Source: Isoptericola croceus
GTDB lineage: Bacteria > Actinomycetota > Actinomycetes > Actinomycetales > Cellulomonadaceae
Direction: 5' to 3'
Length of the DNA stretch: 64,000 nucleotides
Assembly: GCF_029382255.1 (NCBI RefSeq)
Contig: NZ_JARLLG010000005.1
Span: forward strand, 1 to 64,000
This document shows, in pieces, positions 33,396 to 41,330 of the stretch (its first letter is position 1; each line of letters begins with the position of its first letter). Made by a program: the position numbers and the translations under genes. The notes beneath the pieces are model-generated. The model was not told where the DNA came from, did not search any database, and saw only the letters and a list, made by a program, of their open reading frames with translations.

Positions 33396-33841
33396 TGCTC
33401 GATCCCTCCCACGACGCGCGCCAGCCGCGCCTCGGACGTACCGGTGACGGGCAGGCTCTTGACCCCGATGATCGACAGCACCTTGGTGTCGTAGCGGTCG
33501 CTGACCGTGACGACCAGCCGGGTGCCGTCGAACACCTCCGCGTTGCCGTCGACGTCCGCGGCACGGAGATAGGCGTTCGCGGCCGCACGTGCCTGCGCTG
33601 CCTCTACCGACGCGTCCTGGCCCCGCATCGCCTGCGAGGCGTTGATCTGCTGGCCTCCGGTGCGAGCTGCCTGCGCAGCCACGTCACGGACGTGCTGCAG
33701 CGCGAAGACCTGCCCGCCGAAGTCCACGGCGATACCGACGAACAGCATCATCGCCACGGTGGTCATCGCGACCCAGGTGGAGATCGCTCCGCGTTCGCGG
33801 ACGTCGTCGTGAACCGACGCCGGTCGTGTGATGCGTCGCAT
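33392..33841 (-). CDS. TadG-like pilus assembly protein
   Basis: A 149-aa protein starting with a short basic tail and a single membrane helix (STWVAMTTVAMMLFVGIAVDFGGQVFAL), followed by an extracytoplasmic domain (QHVRDVAAQAARTGGQQINA, a TadG/Flp-anchored pattern of helix after the VDxGG motif). ERGAISTW is a variant of the ERGSxxVE prepilin-like motif that lacks the Glu. It is coupled to the TadE-like genes upstream (separated by 1-2 nt) and to the LysM-BTAD gene by overlap. It should be a minor membrane component of the Tad pilus machine. Confidence 0.8.
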   Translation of the reverse strand: MRRITRPASVHDDVRERGAISTWVAMTTVAMMLFVGIAVDFGGQVFALQHVRDVAAQAARTGGQQINASQAMRGQDASVEAAQARAAANAYLRAADVDGNAEVFDGTRLVVTVSDRYDTKVLSIIGVKSLPVTGTSEARLARVVGGIEQ

Positions 33842-33842
33842 G

Positions 33843-34280
33843 TCACCTCTCCCGGTAGGTGTCCAGCGGGCTCGTGGCCGTCTGGGTGATGGTCTTGCGC
33901 GCAGGGATCCCGGGGAGCGCGAGGCCGGCCAGGTTCACCTCGCACGTCACGGTCACCGACATCGTCGCGGGGGTCCCGACCGGTCTGGCGAACTCCGAGG
34001 TGTCCACCTCGACCGACTGCGTCAGGCAGTCGACGTCCTGGTTGGCCAGGCTCGCCCTCGCTCCCTCGCGTGCACGGGTCGCGGCGTCCGACTGCGTCCG
34101 CGCGATGGACGCCGAGCGGGCGGCCTCCGACGCCGCCGATCCCACGGCCAGCTCGGCCAGCGCGATCCTGCCGCCGAGCGCGATCGCGCCGAAGATCAGC
34201 AGCACCACGGGTACGACGATCACGAGCTCCACGGCCGAGGAGCCCCGTTCGGGGTGTGAGCGATCCGAGGTCCGCCTCAT
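33843..34280 (-). CDS. TadE-like pseudopilin
   Basis: A 145-aa protein with the TadE signature ERGSSAVELVIVVPVVLLIF: a leader ending in Gly, Glu at +5 and a hydrophobic helix. The C-terminal part is extracytoplasmic with a Cys pair (DVDCLTQSVEV, TVTCEVNL) that could form a disulfide. I use the ATG at 34280, which overlaps the stop codon of the preceding TadE-like gene (ATGA). Processing needs a TadV-type prepilin peptidase not found in this window. Confidence 0.85.
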   Translation of the reverse strand: MRRTSDRSHPERGSSAVELVIVVPVVLLIFGAIALGGRIALAELAVGSAASEAARSASIARTQSDAATRAREGARASLANQDVDCLTQSVEVDTSEFARPVGTPATMSVTVTCEVNLAGLALPGIPARKTITQTATSPLDTYRER

Positions 34281-34690
34281 CCGGTGATCCTCTCCACGGG
34301 CATCGTCGCCGACTGGGTGACGGTCGGGTTCCACAGCGGGACCACGCTCTGCGACGTGACACTCACCTCGAACGTCGCCGCGGTGGCCGTGCGGGAGCCG
34401 CGCACGCTCGATGCCGACGTCGCGATGGACGACGACGCGACGAAGCTCCGGGCGGCAACTGTCCCGTCGTGGACGGTGCCGCCCTCGACCGCGGCGACAC
34501 GCGCCCCTTCCTGTGCGGAGGCCAGCGCGGTCGCCTTGGCCTGATAGAGCAACGCACCCTGCATCCCGGCGAACAGCAGCAGCAGCACCACGGGGAAGAC
34601 GACGACGAGCTCGACGGCGGCCGACCCTCGCTCGTGGTCCTGGGGACGACGACGGCGCCGATCATGTGGGCGCACCGGACGAGGGCGCAC
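34277..34690 (-). CDS. TadE-like pseudopilin
   Basis: A 137-aa paralogue of the next TadE-like gene. An Arg-rich cytoplasmic leader (MRPRPVRPHDRRRRRPQDH) precedes ERGSAAVELVVVFPVVLLLL, the TadE prepilin motif and helix, then an extracytoplasmic domain (QAKATALASAQEGARVAAVE). It starts with GTG one nt after the stop codon of the Flp pilin gene. It is probably a minor pilin that primes or anchors Flp filaments. Confidence 0.85.
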   Translation of the reverse strand: MRPRPVRPHDRRRRRPQDHERGSAAVELVVVFPVVLLLLFAGMQGALLYQAKATALASAQEGARVAAVEGGTVHDGTVAARSFVASSSIATSASSVRGSRTATAATFEVSVTSQSVVPLWNPTVTQSATMPVERITG

Positions 34691-34691
34691 G

Positions 34692-34898
34692 TCAGCCGAA
34701 GATCGCGTTGACCCGGTCCATGACCCCGCTGTTGATGACGGCGGTCACCGCGACGGCGATCAGGACGATGGCTGCCAGCACGACGACGAGCTCGACGGTG
34801 TACGAGCCGCGCTCGGGCTCGGCGGCCAGCCGACGACGGGTCGCTCCGACCAGCGTGACGCCCGCCTGGTGTGCGGTGGCGACGATGCGGTTGAACAT
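34692..34898 (-). CDS. flp: Flp-type major pilin
   Basis: A 68-aa protein, the usual length for Flp pilin. The leader ends ...EPERG, and the mature part starts SYTVELVVVLAAIVLIAVAV, with Glu5 and a single hydrophobic helix, then a short tail (INSGVMDRVNAIFG). AAAGGA precedes the ATG at 34898, giving it a stronger ribosome site than most genes of the operon, as expected for an abundant pilin. It lies 20 nt after the tadC stop codon. Confidence 0.85.
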   Translation of the reverse strand: MFNRIVATAHQAGVTLVGATRRRLAAEPERGSYTVELVVVLAAIVLIAVAVTAVINSGVMDRVNAIFG

Positions 34899-34918
34899 GG
34901 TGTCCTTTCCAGAGACGG

Positions 34919-35830
34919 TCACAGCCCACCCATGAGGTTGAGCAGGCTCGGCGTGATCATGATGATCACGAACATCACGGCAAGCAGGCCGATCGGGATG
35001 CTGAGGCGCTCGCTCGCAGCGTTCGCCGTGGACAGCTCCTCGCTCAGCGTGGCCGCACGCAGGCCCGCGGACCGGGCACGCAGCTGGTTGTAGACCTGAG
35101 AGCCTTCCTTGCTCAGGCGCATCACGTCGGCCAGCTCGGCGAGCTCGGGCAGACCCAGCTCGTCCGAGAGCGCGTTGAGTGCGTCCCAGGGCGCCTTGCC
35201 GTTCCAACGCGAGCGGGACAGCTCCTCGCCGACACGACGGAAGACCCAGCTGTCCCCGATCTCGGCGGCCATCTCCATGGCCTGGCGGGCACCGGCACCA
35301 CCGAGCCGCTCCAGGGCGACGAGGTCGCAGTAGGCCCCGAGCGCCCGGGCGAACTCCTTGCGTGCCTTGCGGGCGTCGTCCCGCGCATTGAGGTCCGGCA
35401 GGAAGAACAGTCCGGCGGCGAGACCGAGCGACCCGAGCACGGGAACGGCCACCGGCAGGTGCACACCCGACACGATCAGGAAGTACGACACGAGCGGTGG
35501 GAACAGCAGGCCCACCAGCGCGAAGACGACCTTCTCACCGAAGTAGCGGTGCAACGAGATCTGCAGGAGCGCGAGCTCCTTGGTCGGAGTCCTCCCCCAC
35601 ACCGCCACCGGGAACCGCCTCAACGCCCAGACACCCAGCCGCTCGGCGAAGCCTGCGTCGGTGGAGATCGCGGCGTCCGCGGCGGCCTGTTGCTTCACAC
35701 CCTCGGGAGAGTTGCGTCGCAGCACATCGGCCAGGTCGGGCTGTGCCGGGATGAGATGCCAGACGATCAGGGCGATGCCTGCGGCGAACAGTCCCCCGCC
35801 GAGCAGCGCGAGCTGCAGTCCGGTGGTCAT
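34919..35830 (-). CDS. tadC: Tad pilus membrane protein TadC (type II secretion F domain)
   Basis: A 303-aa inner-membrane platform protein. An N-terminal helix (LQLALLGGGLFAAGIALIVW), a central membrane hairpin (VVFALVGLLFPPLVSYFLIV and VPVLGSLGLAAGLFFL) and a C-terminal helix (IGLLAVMFVIIMITPSLLNL) frame the T2SSF cytoplasmic domain (ARALGAYCDLVALERLGGAG; ALNALSDELGLPELAELADV). TadB and TadC together should couple the ATPase to pilin extrusion. It overlaps tadB by 4 nt (ATGA). Confidence 0.88.
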   Translation of the reverse strand: MTTGLQLALLGGGLFAAGIALIVWHLIPAQPDLADVLRRNSPEGVKQQAAADAAISTDAGFAERLGVWALRRFPVAVWGRTPTKELALLQISLHRYFGEKVVFALVGLLFPPLVSYFLIVSGVHLPVAVPVLGSLGLAAGLFFLPDLNARDDARKARKEFARALGAYCDLVALERLGGAGARQAMEMAAEIGDSWVFRRVGEELSRSRWNGKAPWDALNALSDELGLPELAELADVMRLSKEGSQVYNQLRARSAGLRAATLSEELSTANAASERLSIPIGLLAVMFVIIMITPSLLNLMGGL

Positions 35831-36699
35831 CGCGCGTCACCTCCTCGCACCCCGGCGCCGAGGAATCGCGGAGCCTTCTGGCCGGCGGTCATCTGCCGCA
35901 TCCACACCAGCAGGACGACGTACCCGGTGAGGTACACCACCAGCAGGAACTGCCCGAGCGGGGTGCCGTACGGGGCCATGTACTGACCGCTGAACGCGAG
36001 GAGCCCGAGCGCACCCACGGTCAGGACGGTGACCACCCGCGCCGTCGTGCGCGGCTTCGCCCGGTCCGCCTCGATGGCACGCGCATCGCGGACCTCACCG
36101 GCGACCGACTCCGCCAGCGTGTTCAGCACCGACGCCAGGCCCTGGCCGCGCCGCCGTGCGCCGAGGATCAGATACGCGGCCACGGTGTCGCCCACCTCGT
36201 CGTCCAGGTCGTCGGCGAACGCCCGCAACGCCTCCTCCGTGCCGACACGCGCACGGATCCGGGCCACGAGCCGAGTCACCTCGGGTCGGATCGCCTGGGG
36301 CGTGGAGCGCAGCGTGGCACGCAGCGCCTCCTCCAGGCCGACACCGACCGTCAGCACCCCTGCCAGCCCACGGGTCCACTCCTCGAGCGCCTCCAGCCTG
36401 GCGACCCGGTCGGCGCCGGCCGGAGCAGACAGCAGCAGCGGCAGTCCCGCGACGGCCAGCGGAGCCACCGGCACGGCGACCAGCCACCCGGTGACCAGAT
36501 AGACGACGAACCCCAGCCCGGTGCCGGCGAGCAGGAGCACCCGGGTGCTACGCCGCGCGCCTTCCCAGCGGCGTCGGAGCACGGAACGACGGCGCGGACC
36601 GGCGTCCACCCGCTCCGGGCTGCGGCGAGCACCCGCCACCACAGCGATGATCCCCGCGACCGCGAGAGCGCCCCCCAGCGCCGGGACGAGCGGGGGCAT
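35827..36699 (-). CDS. tadB: Tad pilus membrane protein TadB (type II secretion F domain)
   Basis: A 290-aa polytopic protein with an N-terminal helix (LGGALAVAGIIAVVAGA), two helices at ~55-90 (VLLLAGTGLGFVVYLV; LVAVPVAPLAVAGLPLLL), the T2SSF domain (EEWTRGLAGVLTVGVGLEEA; ARRRGQGLASVLNTLAESVA) and a C-terminal hydrophobic pair. It shares one base with the stop codon of the ATPase gene (TGATG) and overlaps tadC. It is the paired platform partner of TadC. Confidence 0.88.
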   Translation of the reverse strand: MPPLVPALGGALAVAGIIAVVAGARRSPERVDAGPRRRSVLRRRWEGARRSTRVLLLAGTGLGFVVYLVTGWLVAVPVAPLAVAGLPLLLSAPAGADRVARLEALEEWTRGLAGVLTVGVGLEEALRATLRSTPQAIRPEVTRLVARIRARVGTEEALRAFADDLDDEVGDTVAAYLILGARRRGQGLASVLNTLAESVAGEVRDARAIEADRAKPRTTARVVTVLTVGALGLLAFSGQYMAPYGTPLGQFLLVVYLTGYVVLLVWMRQMTAGQKAPRFLGAGVRGGDAR

Positions 36700-38366
36700 C
36701 AGGCGACCTGCCCGCCGACACCGGCGGCCAGATAGGCGTTCAGGTCGAACCCGTAGCGCGCGAGGTCACGCAGCTCGTCGGGCAACGTCTCGGGCACGGC
36801 CGGCCCACCGGTCGGGCTGGGGGCGAAGACCCGCGTCGTCGCATACCCCTTGGCCACCTCGCCGGGGCTCACGTGGACGATCTCGGAGACCCAGCGATCA
36901 CGACGCCACTGGTCGCCGCCCAGCGCGGTGGTCTCCAGGTGGACCTGCACGATGAGATCGACCGTCTCGGCGAGCTTGGACGTCGCCAGGTCACGGGTGA
37001 CGTGCGGCCCGGCCTCCATGGCGCAGGTGACGAGCTTGCGGATCGCCGCCTCGCCGTCGGACGAGTGGGTGGTCGAGATCGACCCGGTGCCCGACTCCAT
37101 CGCTTTGATCATGGCCCAGACCTCCCGGCCACGGACCTCGCCCACGATCTGACGCGAGAGGTTGAAGCGGAACGAGTCGTACAGGGCCTCGTCCAGAGTG
37201 AACTCGCCAGCCTGCTTTCCGTCAGCCCCGATCTCACCCGATCCCGGACGCGCCTCCCAGGCATGCACGATCGGGTGCACCTCGGGCAGCTCGTGCAGAT
37301 GCAGCTCGAACTCGGTCTCGAACGTCCCGATCTTCTCGTGCGGCTCGAACTCCGCGCACAGCGCGCGCACCATCGTGGTCTTGCCGGCGCCCTGCGGACC
37401 GGCCACCACGATCGACTTGCCGGCCCGGACGGCGGCCGACAGCAGCGAGGCCTGTACCGACGTGATCATCTGACGACCCACGAGGTCCGCGAGCGTCACC
37501 TTGCGGAGCCGGTGGCGGCGGATCACGACCGACGGGCGCGCCGTCACCCAGGCGGCCGCCGCCAGACGCGCACCACCGTCCAGGCGCATGTGCAGCCGGG
37601 GGCTCGCCGAGGAGAAGCTGCGCGCATTGACCTCGCTGCGGGAGGCGACGAAGGCCAGGAAGTCGAGCAGCTCGGCGTCCGAGTCCGCAACCGGCTCGGA
37701 CCGGACGAGCATGCCGTCGGTCTTCTCCAGCCAGACGTTCGCCGCGCCGGTGATGATGATGTTCTCCACCGAGTCGTCATCGACGTAGGGCTGCAGCCGG
37801 CCGAGCCCGAACAGGGCGTTGAAGACGGCCTCGGCCATCTGCTCCTGCTCGACGAGGCTCCAGGTGGCCTGGCCGCCATGGATCCGATCTGCCACCGTCG
37901 ACTGCAGCAGCTCGTTGATGATCGCGCGCCCCAGCTCACGCTCGGTCTCCAGGTCTGTGCCCCGCTCCTCACCGAGCGCCGCCGTGAGCTGCTCCGACGC
38001 CTGCGAACGCAAGGCGGCGACCTGCTTCCAGTCGATGCTGGCGACCGGCGGCACGAGCGGTGCGGGCTGCGCTCGCGGTGCGGGCTGCGCTCGCGGTGCG
38101 GGCTGCGCTCGCGGTGCGGGCCGCGCTCGCGGTGCGGGTTGCCTCTGGGGCGGCGCCGCCCGTCGCGACGACGGCGGAAAGGACGGCGGGGCAGCCCCCT
38201 GCGGCACGGAGGCCGCCGGCACGGCGGGGTCGCTCGCTACGGGAACGCCCGCGCCGCGGGCTCCGACGGCACCAGCGAGCGCGTGCGCCGCGAGCTCCGA
38301 GAACTCGGCGTTCGACGCGCCCCCGAAGATGGGCAGGCCCGTCGGGTCGTGAGGCGACTCGTTCAT
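36699..38366 (-). CDS. tadA: Tad secretion ATPase (TadA/CpaF)
   Basis: A 555-aa hexameric motor ATPase powering pilus assembly. The N-terminal ~140 residues are a low-complexity Ala/Pro tail with tandem PRAQPA repeats. Then come the N-terminal domain (INELLQSTVADRIHGG; YVDDDSVENIIITGAANVWL), Walker A GPQGAGKTTMV (~325), the Asp box (FETEFELHLHELPEV), Walker B-like IVGEVRGREVWAMIKAM and the His box STTHSSDGEAAIRKLV. The ATG at 38366 overlaps the CpaE-like stop codon. All motor motifs are intact. Confidence 0.92.
   Translation of the reverse strand: MNESPHDPTGLPIFGGASNAEFSELAAHALAGAVGARGAGVPVASDPAVPAASVPQGAAPPSFPPSSRRAAPPQRQPAPRARPAPRAQPAPRAQPAPRAQPAPLVPPVASIDWKQVAALRSQASEQLTAALGEERGTDLETERELGRAIINELLQSTVADRIHGGQATWSLVEQEQMAEAVFNALFGLGRLQPYVDDDSVENIIITGAANVWLEKTDGMLVRSEPVADSDAELLDFLAFVASRSEVNARSFSSASPRLHMRLDGGARLAAAAWVTARPSVVIRRHRLRKVTLADLVGRQMITSVQASLLSAAVRAGKSIVVAGPQGAGKTTMVRALCAEFEPHEKIGTFETEFELHLHELPEVHPIVHAWEARPGSGEIGADGKQAGEFTLDEALYDSFRFNLSRQIVGEVRGREVWAMIKAMESGTGSISTTHSSDGEAAIRKLVTCAMEAGPHVTRDLATSKLAETVDLIVQVHLETTALGGDQWRRDRWVSEIVHVSPGEVAKGYATTRVFAPSPTGGPAVPETLPDELRDLARYGFDLNAYLAAGVGGQVA
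38069..38141 (-). repeat. 18-bp tandem repeat in the TadA N-terminal tail
   Basis: Four near-identical 18-bp units (gcgctcgcggtgcgggct) code for PRAQPA repeats in a flexible Pro/Arg-rich tail. The repeat number is likely to vary between strains. Confidence 0.85.
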
Positions 38367-39157
38367 GACTGGAACCCCTCGGCAGCCAGGTCGAGGTGGG
38401 ACCTGACGGTGGCCACGGCGGCTTGTGTGGCCTGCACCGCGGCACGCAGCGACTTGTTCAGCGGGGCACCGGCGAACTTGCGTCCCGGCGCCGTGCCGTG
38501 GGAGTAGACCTGTGCCGTGTCGGGATCCCAGCTCAACGACGACACGATCGGCAGACCCAAGACCTTGGCAGCCTCGCCGGCACCGTACGGCCGGCCCGCA
38601 CCGACCAGCAGCGCACCGAGGCTCGGCAGGGCACCCGCCTGCTCGAAGGTGGACCGCAGGCTCGGCACCCACGACCCGGCGGCGACGAGTCCGGGCAGGT
38701 CGGTCCGCGTGGTCAGCAGAGCCAGGTCCGCGGCAGCGAGAAGCTTGTACCCGGATCCTTCGAGGCCGAGTCGCCCGACGTCGACGATCACGTCCTGGCC
38801 CTGACGCTCGAGGGCCTTGAACGCCGCGGCCATGGGCTCCCAGAGCAGCTCCAGGGCACGAGCCTGGGAGTGCCGCAGAGGGCCGGTCAGGACCTGCACC
38901 CGCGAGTCGGGGATCGCGAACAGCGATGGCGGCAGATCCTCGATGAGCGTGCCCTGCCGGTGGGAGACCGCGAGATCGACGATGGTCCGCGACGTCGGCA
39001 GCTGGCCGCCGCGGAAGTAGCCGGCGGCCAACGAGCGCGACCCGGACGGGTCGGCCTCGACGAGCACCACCGGACGCGGCCAGCTCAGCGCGAGACCCAG
39101 TGCGCTGGTGGTCACGCCTGGTGATCCCCCTGCCGAGGTGAGCGCGATGAGCGCCAT
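38363..39157 (-). CDS. CpaE/TadZ-like MinD-family protein with degenerate Walker A
   Basis: A 264-aa ParA/MinD-like protein that should place or recruit the Tad machine. The N-terminus MALIALTSAGGSPGVTTSAL occupies the Walker A position, but the KGGxGKT lysines are replaced (AGGSPGVTT). VVLVEADPSGSRSLAAGYF corresponds to switch I and VIVDVGRLGLEG to Walker B. Without the Walker lysine, ATP hydrolysis is doubtful. The pattern is regular enough to be a family trait rather than damage. It overlaps tadA by 4 nt and follows the CpaB-like gene by 3 nt. Confidence 0.82.
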   Translation of the reverse strand: MALIALTSAGGSPGVTTSALGLALSWPRPVVLVEADPSGSRSLAAGYFRGGQLPTSRTIVDLAVSHRQGTLIEDLPPSLFAIPDSRVQVLTGPLRHSQARALELLWEPMAAAFKALERQGQDVIVDVGRLGLEGSGYKLLAAADLALLTTRTDLPGLVAAGSWVPSLRSTFEQAGALPSLGALLVGAGRPYGAGEAAKVLGLPIVSSLSWDPDTAQVYSHGTAPGRKFAGAPLNKSLRAAVQATQAAVATVRSHLDLAAEGFQS

Positions 39158-39160
39158 CGG

Positions 39161-39832
39161 TCAGCCCTCCAGGTCAGGGTCGAGGACGATCGCGACCTTG
39201 CCCGAGGCGGCGCGTGCGGCGACCTCAGGAGCGTCGTCATAGTCGACCTGGACATTGAGGATCGTCGTGCCGGACAGGTCGTCCGCGGCCACGTCCACGA
39301 CCTCTGCCTGCACGGCTTCGACCTCGCCTTCCGTGGTCACGATCCGTACGGTGTCCCCGACCCGCACCTGGCCGACCGGCAGCTGGCCGGCGGCGAGGCT
39401 GATGCCCACCACGGAGGTGCCGTCCGCCGGGATCGGGCTGTCGGTGACCTGTTCCGCGGTCACCAGTCCCCCGGCCGGCAGGTCCAGCGCCGCGCGCATG
39501 CCGATCACGGAGTCGAGATCGCTCGCGGGCAGTGCCTGCAGCGCCGGGTCGAGCCCGATCTGCACGGTCATGACGTCGTTGGCGGTGATGACCTGCCCAC
39601 GCTCGATGGTGTGACGCATGGCGAGCACGCTCTGCGCCTCGGACGTCGAGCTGTACGCCCACAGGCTGAGCAACGCTCCGAGGCAGATCGCGGCGACACC
39701 AGCGACGATCAGAACTGGACGTCTCCGCAGCTTCGGAGGAGGGGCGACCGAAGGAGCCCCCGCCGGGCCGTCGCCGGAGTCGGGCCGCCGCCAGGGCGCG
39801 CGCGTCGCATCGGCAGGGACGGTGGTCGTCAT
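39161..39832 (-). CDS. CpaB/RcpC-like protein with SAF domain
   Basis: A 223-aa protein with a proline-rich cytoplasmic tail, one membrane helix (PVLIVAGVAAICLGALLSLWAY, ~37-58) and a SAF domain (VLAMRHTIERGQVITANDVM; GMRAALDLPAGGLVTAEQVT) followed by a beta-rich C-part (VRVGDTVRIVTTEGEVEAVQ). In Tad systems CpaB/RcpC acts outside the membrane on pilus assembly. The ATG at 39832 follows GAGAGG, 13 nt upstream, which is rather far. It is the first gene of the Tad operon, with a 242-nt intergenic region upstream. Confidence 0.82.
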   Translation of the reverse strand: MTTTVPADATRAPWRRPDSGDGPAGAPSVAPPPKLRRRPVLIVAGVAAICLGALLSLWAYSSTSEAQSVLAMRHTIERGQVITANDVMTVQIGLDPALQALPASDLDSVIGMRAALDLPAGGLVTAEQVTDSPIPADGTSVVGISLAAGQLPVGQVRVGDTVRIVTTEGEVEAVQAEVVDVAADDLSGTTILNVQVDYDDAPEVAARAASGKVAIVLDPDLEG

Positions 39833-40048
39833 GTCGCGTGTGAACCTCTCGCACGTGGGTGGCGGCGTCGTCCCCGGAGACGTCGAGTCGAGGCGCAGGC
39901 CTGCCGAACCACCACGAACGAGTTGATGACGGCGTGCCAGCCCCGACCCGTGGACGCCGCCCGGTCGGCTGACACATAGTCTCCGCAGCTCCTTCACGGG
40001 TCAACCCTGGGCGACGGCGTGTCGGCATGCGGTCCGACCAGGCGCGAC

Positions 40049-41290
40049 TCAACCGCCCGAGACGTTGAGCTCCGCCTCGCGCAGCTTCGCCTCGAACTCG
40101 GCGTCGAGCTCGCGCGAGTCCAGCCAGCCGTACGGCAGGTGCGGCTTCTTGGGCGAACCGGCGCGCCCGCGCGGCCCCTCGGCGTCGGCCCCTGGGTAGG
40201 GCAAGGACAGGTCGAGACCGTGGAGGTGCGTGCGTAGCTCGTCGAGCGTGGAGACCATCGCCAGCGCACGGCGGGTCTCCCCGCCGACGGCGTATCCCTT
40301 GAGGTACCAGGCCATGTGCTTGCGCAGGTCGCGCATGCCCTTGGACTCGTCGCCGTCGTAGTAGTCGATCATCAGCTCGCCGTGGCGGTAGATGACCTCG
40401 GCGACCTCGCGCAGACCGGGACGCACGCGCTGGTCGGAGCCGTGGAAGGCGGCGGCCAGGTCGGCGAACAACCACGGGCGGCCCTGGCAGCCGCGGCCGA
40501 CGACGACGCCGTCGGCGCCGGTCTCGCGGACCATGCGCAGCGCGTCCTCGGCCGCCCAGATGTCACCGTTGCCCAGCACGGGCACCGTACGCACCGCCTC
40601 CTTGAGCCGCGCGATCGCCGACCAGTCCGCCGTGCCGGAGTAGTGCTCCGCCGCCGTGCGGGCGTGCAGCGCGACGGCGGCCACCCCGAGCGACTCGGCC
40701 GTACGACCGGCGTCGAGGTAGGTGAGGTGGTCGTCGTCGATGCCCTTGCGCATCTTGACCGTCACCGGGACACCGTACGGCTCGGCGGCGTCGACGGCCG
40801 CGCGCACGATGTCGGTGAAGAGCTGCTTCTTCCAGGGCAGCGCGGAGCCGCCGCCCTTGCGGGTGACCTTGGGGACGGGGCAGCCGAAGTTCAGGTCGAC
40901 GTGGTCGGCGCGGTCCTCGCCCGCGATGATCCTCACCGCCGCGCCCACGGTCGCCGGGTCGACCCCGTAGACCTGTGCCGAGCGCGGTGTCTCGTCGCCG
41001 CCGAAGGTGACGATGCGCAGCGCCTCGACGTTGCGCTCGACCAGGGCACGGCTCGTGACCATCTCGGCCACGTAGAGCCCTGGGTCGAAGCCCGTGGAGC
41101 GCCCGGCCTCACGGCACAGGGTGCGGAAGGCGCGGTTGGTGACACCGGCCATCGGCGCCAGCACCACGGGCGTACCCACGGTGATCGGGCCGATCTGCAG
41201 CGGGGGCAGCACACGAGCGCCCGACGCCGGTGCCTGCGCCGGGGAGGCAGGCTGCGGCGTCGTGCTGACGGGTTCGAGCGTGGAAGTCAC
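40049..41290 (-). CDS. dusB: tRNA-dihydrouridine synthase (DusB-like)
   Basis: A 413-aa FMN enzyme that reduces uridine in tRNA D-loops. TIM-barrel motifs: VVLAPMAGVTNRAFRTL, DLNFGCPVPKVTRKGGGSAL (catalytic Cys in CP), VTVKMRKGIDDDHLTYL, VALHARTAAEHYSGTADW, PVLGNGDIW and VVVGRGCQGRPWLF. The C-terminal helical domain carries HMAWYLKGY. I start at the GTG 41290, because GACAAT lies 7 nt before it and makes a leaderless mRNA; an ATG 9 nt upstream would overlap that -10 element. Confidence 0.9.
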   Translation of the reverse strand: MTSTLEPVSTTPQPASPAQAPASGARVLPPLQIGPITVGTPVVLAPMAGVTNRAFRTLCREAGRSTGFDPGLYVAEMVTSRALVERNVEALRIVTFGGDETPRSAQVYGVDPATVGAAVRIIAGEDRADHVDLNFGCPVPKVTRKGGGSALPWKKQLFTDIVRAAVDAAEPYGVPVTVKMRKGIDDDHLTYLDAGRTAESLGVAAVALHARTAAEHYSGTADWSAIARLKEAVRTVPVLGNGDIWAAEDALRMVRETGADGVVVGRGCQGRPWLFADLAAAFHGSDQRVRPGLREVAEVIYRHGELMIDYYDGDESKGMRDLRKHMAWYLKGYAVGGETRRALAMVSTLDELRTHLHGLDLSLPYPGADAEGPRGRAGSPKKPHLPYGWLDSRELDAEFEAKLREAELNVSGG

Positions 41291-41330
41291 ATCCGCCATT
41301 GTCGCAAACGCGCCGGTGCGGCACAGGGCA

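Noticed and set aside
38069-38141. Possible CRISPR or regulatory repeat
   Set aside because: The 18-bp units are contiguous and code for PRAQPA repeats inside TadA.
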